Below are positions 1 through 9,675 of a stretch of 64,000 nucleotides of DNA, piece by piece. The stretch comes from JALORV01 sp963791235 (GTDB taxonomy: Bacteria; Pseudomonadota; Gammaproteobacteria; Burkholderiales; Burkholderiaceae_F): contig CAWBRW010000029.1 of assembly GCA_963791235.1 (NCBI GenBank), positions 1,116,001-1,180,000 of the forward strand. The letters run 5' to 3'. Below the pieces are notes generated by a model. That model made no database searches, was not told where the DNA came from, and saw only the letters and a list, made by a program, of their open reading frames with translations. Each line of letters starts with the position of its first letter. Within the stretch, counting starts at the first letter, position 1. Both the position numbers and the translations under genes were made by a program.

Positions 1-780
1 AGCGATCCGCACATCGTGCCGAGAGGCCGGCTGGCCTATGGCCGCATTGACACGGCGAGCATGCTCGAGCGCTGCGTCAGCAAGGTGCTCGCGTTACCGC
101 GCCAGCCCGATGCGACCGTTGTCACCGGGGACCTCACCGACCATGCCACGGCGGAGGAGTACGGCACGCTGCGCGAGCTGCTCGCGCCGATCGCGGCCCG
201 TATGCCGCTGTACCTTGCGGTCGGCAACCACGACGACCGCGATGCGCTGCGGGCCGCCTATCCGGAGCATGGTCATCTCGCCGGCGCGAGCGGCTTTGTC
301 CAATATGTCGTCGACGACTTTCCGGTGCGGCTCATCGTGCTCGACACGCTAATTCCCGGTGCGCCCGGTGGCCGCTTGTGCGCCGATCGCCTGCGTTGGC
401 TCGACCAGACCCTGGCGGCCTCGCGCAGGCCGACGATCGTGGCGCAGCACCACCCGCCGCTCGTGACTGGCCTCACGATCATGGACGAAATGGCGCTTGA
501 GGATCCCGCCGCTGAGGCGGCGATCCTCAGCAAGCACCCGCATGTCGAACGCGTGATCTGCGGGCACTACCATCGCAACATCCAGGCGCGCTTTGGCGGG
601 ACGATCGCTTCGGTGTGCCCGAGCGCGGCCCATCAGCTGATGCTGAACCTGGTTCCCGGCGCGGACATCCGCTTTACGTTCGAGCCCTCGGAGTTCCATC
701 TTCACTTCTGGAACGGTTCGCAGGTGATCACGCATACGGAAGTCGTTGAAGACTTCCCGAGCTGGGGGTCACGCGACTGA
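1..780 (+). CDS. Class III phosphodiesterase, CpdA/GpdQ family (5' end outside window)
   Basis: Calcineurin-type metallophosphoesterase expected to hydrolyse cyclic nucleotides or glycerophosphodiesters in the cytoplasm. The frame is open from the first base and reads SDPH before the first possible GTG (position 16). The Asp-x-His motif that starts this fold is therefore present and the true start lies a few codons upstream of the window. The other metal-site motifs follow in order: GDLTD, GNHDD, AQHHPP and GHYHR. The AYGRID and VDDF segments resemble GpdQ. It lies 66 bp before a class III adenylate cyclase on the same strand, which favours a role in cAMP turnover, but the substrate cannot be fixed from sequence. 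Family assignment is firm; substrate is inferred. Confidence 0.88.
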   Translation, partial: SDPHIVPRGRLAYGRIDTASMLERCVSKVLALPRQPDATVVTGDLTDHATAEEYGTLRELLAPIAARMPLYLAVGNHDDRDALRAAYPEHGHLAGASGFVQYVVDDFPVRLIVLDTLIPGAPGGRLCADRLRWLDQTLAASRRPTIVAQHHPPLVTGLTIMDEMALEDPAAEAAILSKHPHVERVICGHYHRNIQARFGGTIASVCPSAAHQLMLNLVPGADIRFTFEPSEFHLHFWNGSQVITHTEVVEDFPSWGSRD

Positions 781-846
781 TCGGTACGCCATGTTCCTTC
801 GCTCCGTGATCGAGTCATCGCCCCAGGCGAGCAGGGAGACCCGCGC

Positions 847-2304
847 ATGGTGAAGTGCCCCGCCTGCGGCGAAGAGAACCCGCCCAAGTTCCGGCTGTGC
901 GGCTACTGCGGCGCGCCACTGGCCGCGGCTGCCGCGGCAGCGCTGCCTGCACACGAGGTGCGCAAGACCGTCACGCTCGTCTTCACTGACTTGAAGGATT
1001 CGACGGCGCTGGGCGAGCGCCTCGACAGCGAGGCGCTGCATGAGGTGAAGGAGCGCTACTTCGGCGCGATGGCCGAGGAGATCAAGCGTCACGGCGGCAA
1101 GATCGAGAAATACATCGGCGACGCGATCATGGCGGTGTTCGGGCTGCCGCGCGCGCACGAGGACGATGCCCTCCGCGCCGTGCGCGCCGCCGTCGGCATG
1201 CGCGACAAGCTCAAGGAACTCAACGCGACGCTGGAAAAACACTTCGGTGTCACGCTGGCCGCACGCACCGGCGTCAACACCGGCGAGGTGGTCGCCCTCG
1301 ACGACCCGACGGCCGACCAGAAGCTCGCCACCGGCGATGCCGTCAACGTGACCGCGCGGCTCGAGGCCGCGGCGCCGGCCAACGAGATCTACATCGGTGA
1401 CGTCACCTACCGACTGGTACGCGATGCAGTCGAGGCCGAGGCGGTCGAACCGCTGACGCTGAAGGGCAAGTCGCAACCGGTACCGGCTTTTCGCATCATC
1501 AGCGCGCAGGGGCTGTACGGCAACGAGCGACGGGTCGACACGCCCGTCGTCGGCCGTGACGCTGAACTGGCGGCGCTGCTGGCCTCGTGGGACGCGGCCG
1601 TCGCAACGAAGCGGGCACGCCTCGTCACGGTCATTGCCGATGCCGGGGTCGGCAAGTCGAGGTTGGTACGCGAGTTGATGGACCGCGTCAGCGGTCAGGC
1701 CCGACTCGTGTTCGGCCGCTGCCTCGCCTACGGGGAGGGGATCACCTTCTGGCCGCTGCGCGAGATGGTGGTGGCGGCGGCGGAGATCGATCGCGACGAC
1801 ACGCCCGAGATCGCTCGCGCCAAGCTGCTCGAATGTGTCGGCGACGAGGAAGTCGCCGACCGCCTCGCCTCGGCTGCGGGCCTGAGTCCGCGGCAGTTCC
1901 CGCTGCACGAGATCAATTGGGGCGCGCGGCGCTTCCTGCAGATCCTGGCGAAGGACGGCCCGGTGCTTGCGATGATCGACGACATTCATTGGGCCGAACC
2001 AGCGTTCCTCGACTTGCTCGAAAACCTGCTCGAGACCGTCGAAGGTGCCTCGGTGCTGATGGTCGCCACCTCGCGGCACGACCTGCTCGAATCACGCGCC
2101 GAGTGGGGCGACGCGGGAGGATTCGAAGCGCCTGGTGCTGAAGCCGCTGTCGGACGAGGCCGCGACCCAGGTCGTGTCCAACCTGCTTGGGGCGGCTGGC
2201 TTGCCTCAGTCGCTGGTCAAGCGCATCGTCAATGCGGCGGAAGGCAATCCGCTGTACGTCGAGCAGATGCTGTCGATGCTCGTCGACACCGGGGCTGTAA
2301 GTGA
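847..2304 (+). CDS. Adenylate cyclase-AAA ATPase fusion, N-terminal part (frameshifted gene)
   Basis: N-terminal portion of a cyclase-ATPase-repeat protein of about 1,065 residues running to 4045. It opens with a zinc ribbon (Cys4, 7, 18, 21). A class III nucleotidyl cyclase domain follows, with the metal Asp in FTDLKDST (about 48), the second Asp in GDAIMAVFG (about 92), and GDAVNVTARLE carrying the transition-state Asn and Arg, so it looks active. Next comes an ATPase domain with Walker A ADAGVGKS (about 263) and Walker B AMIDDIHWAE (about 375). The product matches the family until about 2108; the last ~65 residues are out of frame. Dropping one G from GGGG at 2105-2108 joins it to the next entry. 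Start ATG has GGGAG upstream. Confidence 0.85.
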   Translation: MVKCPACGEENPPKFRLCGYCGAPLAAAAAAALPAHEVRKTVTLVFTDLKDSTALGERLDSEALHEVKERYFGAMAEEIKRHGGKIEKYIGDAIMAVFGLPRAHEDDALRAVRAAVGMRDKLKELNATLEKHFGVTLAARTGVNTGEVVALDDPTADQKLATGDAVNVTARLEAAAPANEIYIGDVTYRLVRDAVEAEAVEPLTLKGKSQPVPAFRIISAQGLYGNERRVDTPVVGRDAELAALLASWDAAVATKRARLVTVIADAGVGKSRLVRELMDRVSGQARLVFGRCLAYGEGITFWPLREMVVAAAEIDRDDTPEIARAKLLECVGDEEVADRLASAAGLSPRQFPLHEINWGARRFLQILAKDGPVLAMIDDIHWAEPAFLDLLENLLETVEGASVLMVATSRHDLLESRAEWGDAGGFEAPGAEAAVGRGRDPGRVQPAWGGWLASVAGQAHRQCGGRQSAVRRADAVDARRHRGCK

Positions 2305-4045
2305 AGACGGCAGCCCCGTTCCGATCAAGGGTGATGCCGACATCGTCGTCCCACCCACGATTCACGCACTGCTGGAGGCGCGGCTCGACAAGCTGGAACG
2401 GTCCGAGCGGGCGGCGGCTGAGCCGGCATCTGTCATCGGCATGGAGTTCCCGCGCTCCGCCGTTCAATCGCTGGCGCCGCAGCAGCTCAAGGACCGCGTC
2501 GGCGATCAGTTGCAGGCATTGACGCGCAAACACTTCATCCGCCCATCCGCGGTCGAAGACGCCGATCCGCGCTTCCGCTTCGACCACCATCTCGTACGCG
2601 ACACGGTCTACAACGGCCTGCTCAAGCGTGCCCGCGCGACGATGCACGTCGAGTTCGTCAAGTGGGCCGACCAGGTCAACGCCGAAAGCGACCGCGGCCA
2701 GGAATTCGTAGCGATCCTCGGGTACCACCTTGAGCAGGCCTACAAGTACCTCGGCGAATTGGGACCTGTAGATGAAGCAGGCGCTGCGATTGGCCGGGAT
2801 GGCGCACGGCGACTCGCGAGTGCCGGCCGGCGGGCGCTCGGCCGCGGCGACATGCACGCTGCTGCAAGCCTGCTGCAGCGTGCTTGCGCCCTGCTTCCGG
2901 AAGAAGATTTGCAACGGGTCGAACTGCTTCCTGATCTCGGCGAAACGCTGATCGGAGTTGGCCAATTCGACAACGCCCGCAAAGTGTTAAGCGAGGCGCA
3001 ATCCATCGCCGATCGACTTTCGAGGCCACGGATCAAGGGCGCAAGTCGGCTGATGGAGATGTTTCTTCAACTGTACAGTGGCGAGGCCGGGTTGGGAAGT
3101 GATGCACTGCTGGCTTCCGTGCATGAATTGATAACTTCGCTGGAAGCCGAAGCTGCGCACGGCGAACTCGCGACTGCTTGGCGCCTGATCATCCTGATTC
3201 ACGGAACTGCAGGCCGGTACACACTCGCTGCCGAAGCTGCTGAGCGGTCTATGTCTCACGCTCGACTGGCTGGGAATGATCGGCTGATCGCAAAGGTAGG
3301 AGGAATACTCGCGATCAATGCCTTCCATGCACCGATGCCGGTATTGCGAGCAATAGAGCAGTGCGAGCAACTACTCGCTGATGGTTTCAGCGATCGGATC
3401 GTCGAGTGCAATGTGATTTGCATTCTCGCGGCGCTCAAGGCGATGGACGGTGACCTTGACGGGGCGCGGGACCACTATCGCCGGGGTCGGGCCGTACTTC
3501 GCGACCTGGGTCAGGGACATCATGCCGCGGCGACGGGAATCGAACTGGCTCGAGTGGAACTGCTCGGGGGTGACCTAGTGCGCGCTGAGAGAGAAGTGCG
3601 TGCCGACATGGAGTTTCTTGCGGCAAGGGGCGAAACTTACTTCCTGTCCACGATTGCCGCGTTGCTCGCACGCATCGTCAGAGATCAGGGGCGAGACGAG
3701 GAGGCGCTCGGGCTGTTGGTCACCGCAGAGGAGGCTACGGCTGAGGATGACATCGAGTCGCAGGCGCTATGGCGTGGAGTTCGCGCCTCGATTCTTGCCA
3801 GGCGAGGTCATTACGATGACGCGGAGACTTTGGCCAAGACTGCAGTCGGGCTGACCCTTGGGACAGAAGCTCCTAACATGCAGGCGGACGCTTTGCTCGA
3901 ACTCGCCGAGGTACTGCGGTCTGCGGAAAAGTCCTCCGAGGCCGAAGCATCGGTCACTAGGGCGCTGGAGCTTTATCTGAGCAAAGGCAATCTCGTCGGC
4001 GCACGGGTTGCGCGGGAGCTCGCTGCGCGCATTGCTGCCCGCTAG
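2135..4045 (+). CDS. Adenylate cyclase-AAA ATPase fusion, C-terminal part
   Basis: C-terminal continuation of the gene that begins at 847. This frame is already coding upstream of the GTG at 2135, reading ATREDSKRLVLKPLSDEA, so the GTG is probably not a natural start. The first 150 residues are the end of the STAND-type ATPase module (NAAEGNPLYVEQML is typical). The rest is a long alpha-helical region that looks like degenerate TPR repeats, as usual for this family. Nothing here has catalytic residues of its own. Codon use stays strong to the stop, so the break is recent or a sequence error. In the intact protein this half probably senses a partner and controls the cyclase. Confidence 0.8.
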   Translation: MLKPLSDEAATQVVSNLLGAAGLPQSLVKRIVNAAEGNPLYVEQMLSMLVDTGAVSEDGSPVPIKGDADIVVPPTIHALLEARLDKLERSERAAAEPASVIGMEFPRSAVQSLAPQQLKDRVGDQLQALTRKHFIRPSAVEDADPRFRFDHHLVRDTVYNGLLKRARATMHVEFVKWADQVNAESDRGQEFVAILGYHLEQAYKYLGELGPVDEAGAAIGRDGARRLASAGRRALGRGDMHAAASLLQRACALLPEEDLQRVELLPDLGETLIGVGQFDNARKVLSEAQSIADRLSRPRIKGASRLMEMFLQLYSGEAGLGSDALLASVHELITSLEAEAAHGELATAWRLIILIHGTAGRYTLAAEAAERSMSHARLAGNDRLIAKVGGILAINAFHAPMPVLRAIEQCEQLLADGFSDRIVECNVICILAALKAMDGDLDGARDHYRRGRAVLRDLGQGHHAAATGIELARVELLGGDLVRAEREVRADMEFLAARGETYFLSTIAALLARIVRDQGRDEEALGLLVTAEEATAEDDIESQALWRGVRASILARRGHYDDAETLAKTAVGLTLGTEAPNMQADALLELAEVLRSAEKSSEAEASVTRALELYLSKGNLVGARVARELAARIAAR

Positions 4046-4053
4046 GCACAAGT

Positions 4054-4081
4054 AAAAAAAGAGCCGGCCATCGGCCGGCTC
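4054..4081 (-). terminator. Rho-independent terminator of the minus-strand secreted protein gene
   Basis: A perfect 9-bp inverted repeat, GAGCCGGCC (4061-4069) and GGCCGGCTC (4073-4081) with a 3-base loop, is flanked on its low side by seven A residues (4054-4060). Read on the minus strand this is a GC-rich hairpin followed by a T tract, 22 bp past the stop of the gene at 4103-5173. The hairpin also lies just past the plus-strand stop at 4045 but has no T tract in that direction. Confidence 0.85.
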
Positions 4082-4102
4082 TCAGCAATGCATGCGGCGA
4101 TG

Positions 4103-5173
4103 TTAGAAGACCCTGTAGCTCCCGTTCCTGACATTGATGATCATCCATTGGAACCCCTTCCATCCCAACGGCGACTTCCGCGTGTAATCGTCAGCACGGG
4201 CTATGCAGGGTGTTCCATCGCCGTTCGGAACGGCGTTGCCGGCACCGTCCTTCGAACAGAACTGGATGATCGGGACGACTAGGCTGCCATCCGTGTACTG
4301 GAGGACAACCTTGTCGATCTTGGCGCCATTGCGGATATCGGATTTGTCGACTCGCAACTGGAAGGTCAGGTAATCAGTCCCGATACCGCTGAGGGTGACG
4401 CCGGGGATCGAGATGTCCGATTGAAAGCAACGCACGAAGTTGCGCAGGCTGCTGCAGCTGACCTCGCTGGTGATGTCGCTTTCGACGACGGTGGCAGTAG
4501 TCGACGTTGAATTGGCTGAGGGAACGGAGATGGCAACCGTGAATTGGTCTGCCGCACTTGGGAGCGCAAGGTTTCCCGTAAAGACCGAAACGCTCTCGTT
4601 TGGCGGAACGGCCGAGGTGACGCTGGTCGGATCGATCGCGGCGAGGGCAATGCTCGTGGCCCCCGAGTCGCCGTTCGAGCCCCCCGGAGGCGTGCCGTTG
4701 TCGAACACCGCATCCCATGCGAGAGCGATGTTCGTGCCTGAGGACGGGGAGTAAAAGGTAAGCGTGAACTCCTTCGATTGAGTCAATGCAAGGCTGCCGA
4801 CCGAGCAGTCGACCCGTGTCCCATCCATGTCGACCGTACAGGTCGCGCCGCTGGCTGACTTGAACGTCGCTTTGGCTCCTGTCGCACCACCTACGACGGA
4901 CGTCGTTGCGACCAGACGCCCGTTGTTGATGACGTTCGAAGCGCTGGCGTTGGTTAGCTTGACCGTATAGGTCGCGACCGGCTGGGACCCGGGAACGCTC
5001 AGCGACACCGGGGAGGCAAGATAGCCGACGTCGGCATCGATCTCTCCCGCGTGAACGGGTGCCGCCCCAAGAACGGAGACGGCTGCGACGAAGAGGATGG
5101 CCGCCGAATAAGGCGAACCGGCCTTTTCATGCTCCGAACGCGTAGACAGGCGCGAAGTACGTCGAATTGCCAT
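4103..5173 (-). CDS. Secreted protein of unknown function with DUF11-like repeats
   Basis: About 356 residues with a Sec signal peptide: a basic N-terminus, a hydrophobic stretch around residues 20-40, and cleavage expected after APVHA. The mature part is rich in Ser, Thr, Ala and Val and appears to hold two Ig-like beta-sandwich units, each with one pair of close Cys residues (TCTVD...DCSVG and SCSS...VRCF). This resembles DUF11/'conserved repeat' surface proteins. There is no catalytic motif, no membrane anchor and no PEP-CTERM tail. ATG 5173 is preferred over the GTG at 5224 because it puts the signal peptide near the N-terminus and follows GGTGGA. A strong terminator follows. Function unknown. 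Confidence 0.75.
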   Translation of the reverse strand: MAIRRTSRLSTRSEHEKAGSPYSAAILFVAAVSVLGAAPVHAGEIDADVGYLASPVSLSVPGSQPVATYTVKLTNASASNVINNGRLVATTSVVGGATGAKATFKSASGATCTVDMDGTRVDCSVGSLALTQSKEFTLTFYSPSSGTNIALAWDAVFDNGTPPGGSNGDSGATSIALAAIDPTSVTSAVPPNESVSVFTGNLALPSAADQFTVAISVPSANSTSTTATVVESDITSEVSCSSLRNFVRCFQSDISIPGVTLSGIGTDYLTFQLRVDKSDIRNGAKIDKVVLQYTDGSLVVPIIQFCSKDGAGNAVPNGDGTPCIARADDYTRKSPLGWKGFQWMIINVRNGSYRVF

Positions 5174-5420
5174 GGAATCCACCCGCTTTCTAGACAGTTG
5201 AGCGCCGCAGCATGGCCAAAACACGGGATGCAGTCAACGAGAAGTACCCTCCGTCGGTCGGGTTTTGAAAGGTTTACCGGCTCCGCCAGACGGTTGAGGC
5301 GTCCTTGCTATGCTGCGCCGCGACTCGCGGCAATGCGTTTCGGGACTGGTTCGGCTGCCTTGGCGATGAGTGGCCGGGGAAGTGATCCAGTGGCGCCGGC
5401 GAGTCGCTTCCGGGGGATGA

Positions 5421-7691
5421 ATGAGCGAGGCGGCCGCGGGGTCGAGCTGGTTGGGTTCGTTGTTCCAGCGTCGTGGGGTCGCACGCGGCGACATCGCGGG
5501 CGGAGTCACCGCCGCGCTGGTGCTCCCGACCATTGAGGGCGGTTACGGACTGATCGCCTTCGCCGCGCTGGCCCCGGACCAGGCAGCCATCGGCTTCCTT
5601 CTCGGCGCGGCCACCGCAGGCATTGCCTGCATTGTCTCGATGATTGCCGGCGGTCGCGGACCGATGTTGAGCGGTTCGAGCGCCGCGTTGGCGTTGCTGC
5701 TTGCCTCCCTGATTGGCTGGCTGATTGCCGATGCGAGATTTCTCGGCGCCGACGGGCGGCCGTTCATGCCACTGCTGCTGGCTTTCACAGCGCTCGGGGT
5801 GGTGCTTGCCGGCGTCATGCAGGTTCTCCTGGCCAAGCTGAAGCTGGGCGGGCTGGTCCGCTACGTGCCGTACCCGGTGCACGCGGGCTACATGAACGGG
5901 GTGGCGGTGGTCATGGTGGGCGGGATGCTGCCGCACCTGTTGGGCCTGCCCTTGGGTTCAACGGTGGCCGACTGGCACCAGACCAGCTTCCTCGCCCCGG
6001 TGATCGCGCTGGTGGCGCTGGGGCTGGCGCTGAAGGCGCCGGCTTGGACGCGACGCATTCCGCCCTACCTGACGGGATTGCTGGCTGCGACGGCTTTGCA
6101 TCATCTGCTGTCTGCGACCCCGCTGGCCCCTGCACTCGGTCCGCAGTTTCAGGCGCCGTTGTTCGAGTGGCCTGGGCTCGACGTCATGGCGCCGATCGCC
6201 GATCACCTCCAGGGCGGGTTGCTGCGCGACATGATCGGCCCGTTGCTGCTATTTGCGGCCGCCGTGGCGATGATGTCCACGCTGCAGACAGCGCTGGCCG
6301 GATCGACGACCGACGAACTGACGCATGTTCGCCGCGACAGTGAACGTGAGCTGCTTGCACAGGGGGCAGCCAACATCAGTGTTGGCGTGATCGGTGCGCT
6401 CCCGAGCGCCGGATCGACAATGCGCAGCAAGATCAACCTCGACGCCGGTGGCAGAAGCTCGATGTCGCGCGTGGTCTTCGGCCTGGCGCTGCTGCTGGCG
6501 ATGGCGTACGGCCTGCAGTACATGAGCCTGGTGCCGATGGCGGCCATCGCAGGTGTGTTCTGTGCGGTCGCGTACTCGCTGATTGACGACTGGACGCGCA
6601 GTGCCACCAAGGTCCTGTGGCTCCAGTCATGGAAGTGGCGCGCGCCAGCAGCGCTGATGGAAAGTTACCTCGTGATGCTGCTGGTGGCCGGCGTCACGAT
6701 TTTTGTTTCGCTCGCGCTCGCAATCGCGATCGGCACGCTGGTGGCGATGATCCTGTTCATCCGGAGCAACAGCAAGAAGCCGATCCGGCAGGTGGCACAT
6801 GGCGATCGACGCCGCTCCCGCAAGGTGCGCCCGGCCGAGCAGGGCGATCGGCTGCACGCGGAGGGCAAACGCATCGCCATCGTTGAGCTCGATGGCGCGC
6901 TGTTCTTCGGCACGGCCGAGCAGGCAAATGAGGAAATTGAACACCTCGCGCACAGCGCTGAATACATCGTCATCGACTTCACGCGCGTGACCGACGTCGA
7001 CGCCAGCGGCGCCCGCGTGCTGCTGCACACGGCATCGGCTGTCCGGAGCGCCGGCAAGCATCTGCTCCTGGCGGGGCTGTCGCAGCGCGATGCACGCACA
7101 CGCATCATCCGCGACATGGACGTGCACGCGCGCCTCGCCGATGCGCAGTTCTTTCCGGACCTCGACCGGGCGCTGGAGTCGGCGGAGGACCAGCTGCTCG
7201 CGTCGCTGACCCACGCCACGTCGACTGGCGATGAGACCCTGCGGCTGGAGCAGACGCTGATGGGTGCAGGATTGAGCACGGACGAGATCGCCGTCTTGGC
7301 GCCACTGCTTCAGGAGCGACAGTTCAGGAAGGGCGAGGTGGTGTTCCACCGGGGGGACCCGGGCGACGCGATGTATGTTTCGTTGCGGGGCCCTATCGGT
7401 ATCTGGCTGCGGGCCGATCCGGCAAGCGGCGGTGAAGACCGCCGCATGGTGTCGTACGCCCCGGGCGTCGTCTTCGGTGAAATGGGATTGCTCCAGAACC
7501 AGTCACGCTCGGCTGATGCGATTGCCGAGGACGAGACGGTGGTGCTCAAACTCTCGCGCGAGAACTACGAGCGCCTGGTGGTCGAACACCCGGTGCTCCA
7601 CGGCAAGCTTTTGCTGAGCCTGGGTCTGCTGCTGTCGTCCCGCGTCCGCGCGTTGACGGACGAACTTCAGGTCGAGCAGACCGTACGCTGA
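5421..7691 (+). CDS. SulP anion transporter with STAS and cyclic-nucleotide-binding domains
   Basis: Inner-membrane SulP/SLC26 permease of 756 residues. The membrane part fills residues 1-450, with many hydrophobic helices and SulP-like GPMLSGSSAAL and LPSAGSTMRSKINLDAG. A STAS domain follows at about 480-565 (VIDFTRVTDVDASG). A Crp-type cyclic-nucleotide-binding domain follows at about 620-740 (FHRGDPGDAMYV, GVVFGEMGLL). The phosphate-binding cassette reads FGEMGLLQNQSRSAD, close to the canonical FGE...R.A pattern. Transport of sulfate, bicarbonate or a dicarboxylate is possible; the substrate is not readable. Neighbouring cyclase and phosphodiesterase genes suggest the domain binds a locally made nucleotide. 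The start follows GGGGGA. Confidence 0.9.
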   Translation: MSEAAAGSSWLGSLFQRRGVARGDIAGGVTAALVLPTIEGGYGLIAFAALAPDQAAIGFLLGAATAGIACIVSMIAGGRGPMLSGSSAALALLLASLIGWLIADARFLGADGRPFMPLLLAFTALGVVLAGVMQVLLAKLKLGGLVRYVPYPVHAGYMNGVAVVMVGGMLPHLLGLPLGSTVADWHQTSFLAPVIALVALGLALKAPAWTRRIPPYLTGLLAATALHHLLSATPLAPALGPQFQAPLFEWPGLDVMAPIADHLQGGLLRDMIGPLLLFAAAVAMMSTLQTALAGSTTDELTHVRRDSERELLAQGAANISVGVIGALPSAGSTMRSKINLDAGGRSSMSRVVFGLALLLAMAYGLQYMSLVPMAAIAGVFCAVAYSLIDDWTRSATKVLWLQSWKWRAPAALMESYLVMLLVAGVTIFVSLALAIAIGTLVAMILFIRSNSKKPIRQVAHGDRRRSRKVRPAEQGDRLHAEGKRIAIVELDGALFFGTAEQANEEIEHLAHSAEYIVIDFTRVTDVDASGARVLLHTASAVRSAGKHLLLAGLSQRDARTRIIRDMDVHARLADAQFFPDLDRALESAEDQLLASLTHATSTGDETLRLEQTLMGAGLSTDEIAVLAPLLQERQFRKGEVVFHRGDPGDAMYVSLRGPIGIWLRADPASGGEDRRMVSYAPGVVFGEMGLLQNQSRSADAIAEDETVVLKLSRENYERLVVEHPVLHGKLLLSLGLLLSSRVRALTDELQVEQTVR

Positions 7692-7773
7692 TACGTTCTC
7701 CGCCGGAGCACGGCGGACCGCTTGACGCGCTGCACGCTGGACCCGTCAGCGGAAACCCGGAAAATTCCTGCGC

Positions 7774-9675
7774 ATGGTTGCTGCCTCTTACCCACATCGC
7801 GACGCGCTGCTGGCTCATCAGCTGCGAACGCTGCTTCCCGATGTGCCGCCGGCGGCGATCGAGTTCATGCAGCGGCACCTGCAGTGGGTCGAGATCGCCG
7901 CCGGCGAAACGCTGATCGAACAGGGCGCGGTCGGGGACTCGGCCTACCTGACGATCAGCGGACGAATGCGTGTCTATGTCGCGGCCGACGGTTCGGCGCC
8001 GCGCATGGTGCGCGAACTGTCGCGCGGCGAAGTGATCGGCGAGATGAGTCTTTACACGGGCGAGCCGCGCTCGGCCACGGTGGTTGCGGTGCGCGACTCG
8101 GTACTGGTGCAACTGGCCAAGGAACAGTTCGAGGCGCTGATCCTCAGTCATCCGCAGGTCTCCCTGACCTTCACGCGGCAGATGATCCGGCGGTTGCAGA
8201 CCGAGCACGAGCGCCACGCCGTCGCCGCCCCGGTGACAATCGGGCTGTTGCCGGTGTCTGCGGGTATAGCGCTCATCGACTTTGCGCAAGAGCTTTCCGC
8301 GCAGCTGGTGCGTTTCGGCCGCGTGACGATGATCAGCGCCGCTGTGATGGACGCCGCCCTCAATGATGCCGGCATCAGCACGCGCGAGGACTCCGAGGCG
8401 GATCACCGGATCTCGCTGGCGCTGGACGCCCTGGAAGCAGAGCACGATTTCGTGTTGCTCGTGGGCGACGCTGCGCCAAACGCGTGGACGCGGCGCTGCA
8501 TCCGCAACAGCGACGAGATGCTGCTGGTCGCCGACCCGACCCAGGCGCCGGCGGTGCATTCGGTCGAGTCCGTGTGCCTCGACGGCCGACCGGCTCGGAG
8601 CGAGGCGGCCGAGGTCCTCGTGCTGCTGCATCCGGCCGATGCCGTCACGCCCAGGGGTGCGCGGGGCTGGCTGACGCGCCGGCCTGTGACCAGTCATGTC
8701 AACCTTCGCCTCGGGTTGGAGCGCGACATGGCGCGGCTGGCGCGCCTGTTGAGCCGCACAGCCGTCGGGCTCGTGCTGGCCGGTGGTGGCGCGCGCGGCT
8801 TCGCGCATCTCGGAATCTGGCGCGCGTTGCGTGAACGCGGCATCGACGTCGATGTCCTCGGAGGCACCAGCATCGGCGCGATCATGGCCGCGCTGATTGC
8901 CTTCGATCAGCCGTTCGACAAGGCGATCGATGTCACGCGCCGGGCCTTCGGAAGCAACCCTACCGGTGACTTCAACCTGCTGCCGCTGGTCTCGCTGATC
9001 AAGGGGCGCAGGGTGCGGAAAGCGGTGCACAGCTCGATCGACGAGCTGGCGGGCGGCCGGGTCGACATCGAAGACCTCTGGAAGGGCTACTTCTGCGTCG
9101 CCAGCAACTATTCGCAGGCGCGGGAGCAGCGCATCGCCAACGGCGACCTGGCGCAGGGCCTGCTGGCCAGCTGCGCCATCCCGGGCGCTCTGCCACCTGT
9201 CGTGCGCGACGGGGATCTGCTCTGCGACGGCGGCACCTTCAACAATTTCCCGGTGGACGCGATGCGGGAGCTGCGCGGCATTGGCAAGGTGATCGGCGTC
9301 GACCTCGGGGTGCGCAGTTCCCACCGGCTGGAGATCGACGACGTGCCGGGCAGTTGGGCACTGCTGCTCGACCGATTGCGCCCACGCAGAAAGCGTCGCT
9401 TTCGCCTGCCGTCGCTGACCGCGTACCTGCTGAACATCACGATCCTGTACAGCACTTCGCGTCAACGTGAGGCGCAGCGCCTGACTGATCTCTACTTCTG
9501 CCCGCCGCTGTACCGGGTCGGGCTGCTGCAGTGGTCCCGCTTCGACGAGATCGTGCGACAGGGCTATGAGTATGCGGCGCAGCTGATCGACGGATTGCCG
9601 GAATCTCAGCGCGCGTCGTTCGGCCTTGCACCTCGCAATGAACGCCAGGAGATCAACGATGCGCAACATGGATGA
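7774..9675 (+). CDS. Patatin-like phospholipase with N-terminal cyclic-nucleotide-binding domain
   Basis: NTE-type serine lipid hydrolase of 633 residues. Residues about 20-140 form a Crp-like nucleotide-binding domain (EQGAVGDSAYL, VIGEMSLYTGEPRSAT). A middle region of about 150 residues follows. The patatin domain starts near 330, with oxyanion motif AGGGARGF, nucleophile Ser in GGTSIGA (about 365) and the catalytic Asp in CDGGTFNNFP (about 485). It should hydrolyse lysophospholipids or phospholipids, probably at the inner face of the membrane. It lies 82 bp after the SulP gene, which has the same regulatory domain, so both may respond to one nucleotide. Its end overlaps the next gene. Confidence 0.92.
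   Translation: MVAASYPHRDALLAHQLRTLLPDVPPAAIEFMQRHLQWVEIAAGETLIEQGAVGDSAYLTISGRMRVYVAADGSAPRMVRELSRGEVIGEMSLYTGEPRSATVVAVRDSVLVQLAKEQFEALILSHPQVSLTFTRQMIRRLQTEHERHAVAAPVTIGLLPVSAGIALIDFAQELSAQLVRFGRVTMISAAVMDAALNDAGISTREDSEADHRISLALDALEAEHDFVLLVGDAAPNAWTRRCIRNSDEMLLVADPTQAPAVHSVESVCLDGRPARSEAAEVLVLLHPADAVTPRGARGWLTRRPVTSHVNLRLGLERDMARLARLLSRTAVGLVLAGGGARGFAHLGIWRALRERGIDVDVLGGTSIGAIMAALIAFDQPFDKAIDVTRRAFGSNPTGDFNLLPLVSLIKGRRVRKAVHSSIDELAGGRVDIEDLWKGYFCVASNYSQAREQRIANGDLAQGLLASCAIPGALPPVVRDGDLLCDGGTFNNFPVDAMRELRGIGKVIGVDLGVRSSHRLEIDDVPGSWALLLDRLRPRRKRRFRLPSLTAYLLNITILYSTSRQREAQRLTDLYFCPPLYRVGLLQWSRFDEIVRQGYEYAAQLIDGLPESQRASFGLAPRNERQEINDAQHG

Noticed and set aside
769..2079. 436-codon open frame on the minus strand
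   Set aside because: Mirror of the cyclase domain; no motif.
2100..2120. Programmed ribosomal frameshift in the cyclase gene
   Set aside because: No slippery heptamer or downstream pseudoknot was apparent, and similar single-base breaks occur in several unrelated genes here, so error or mutation is simpler.
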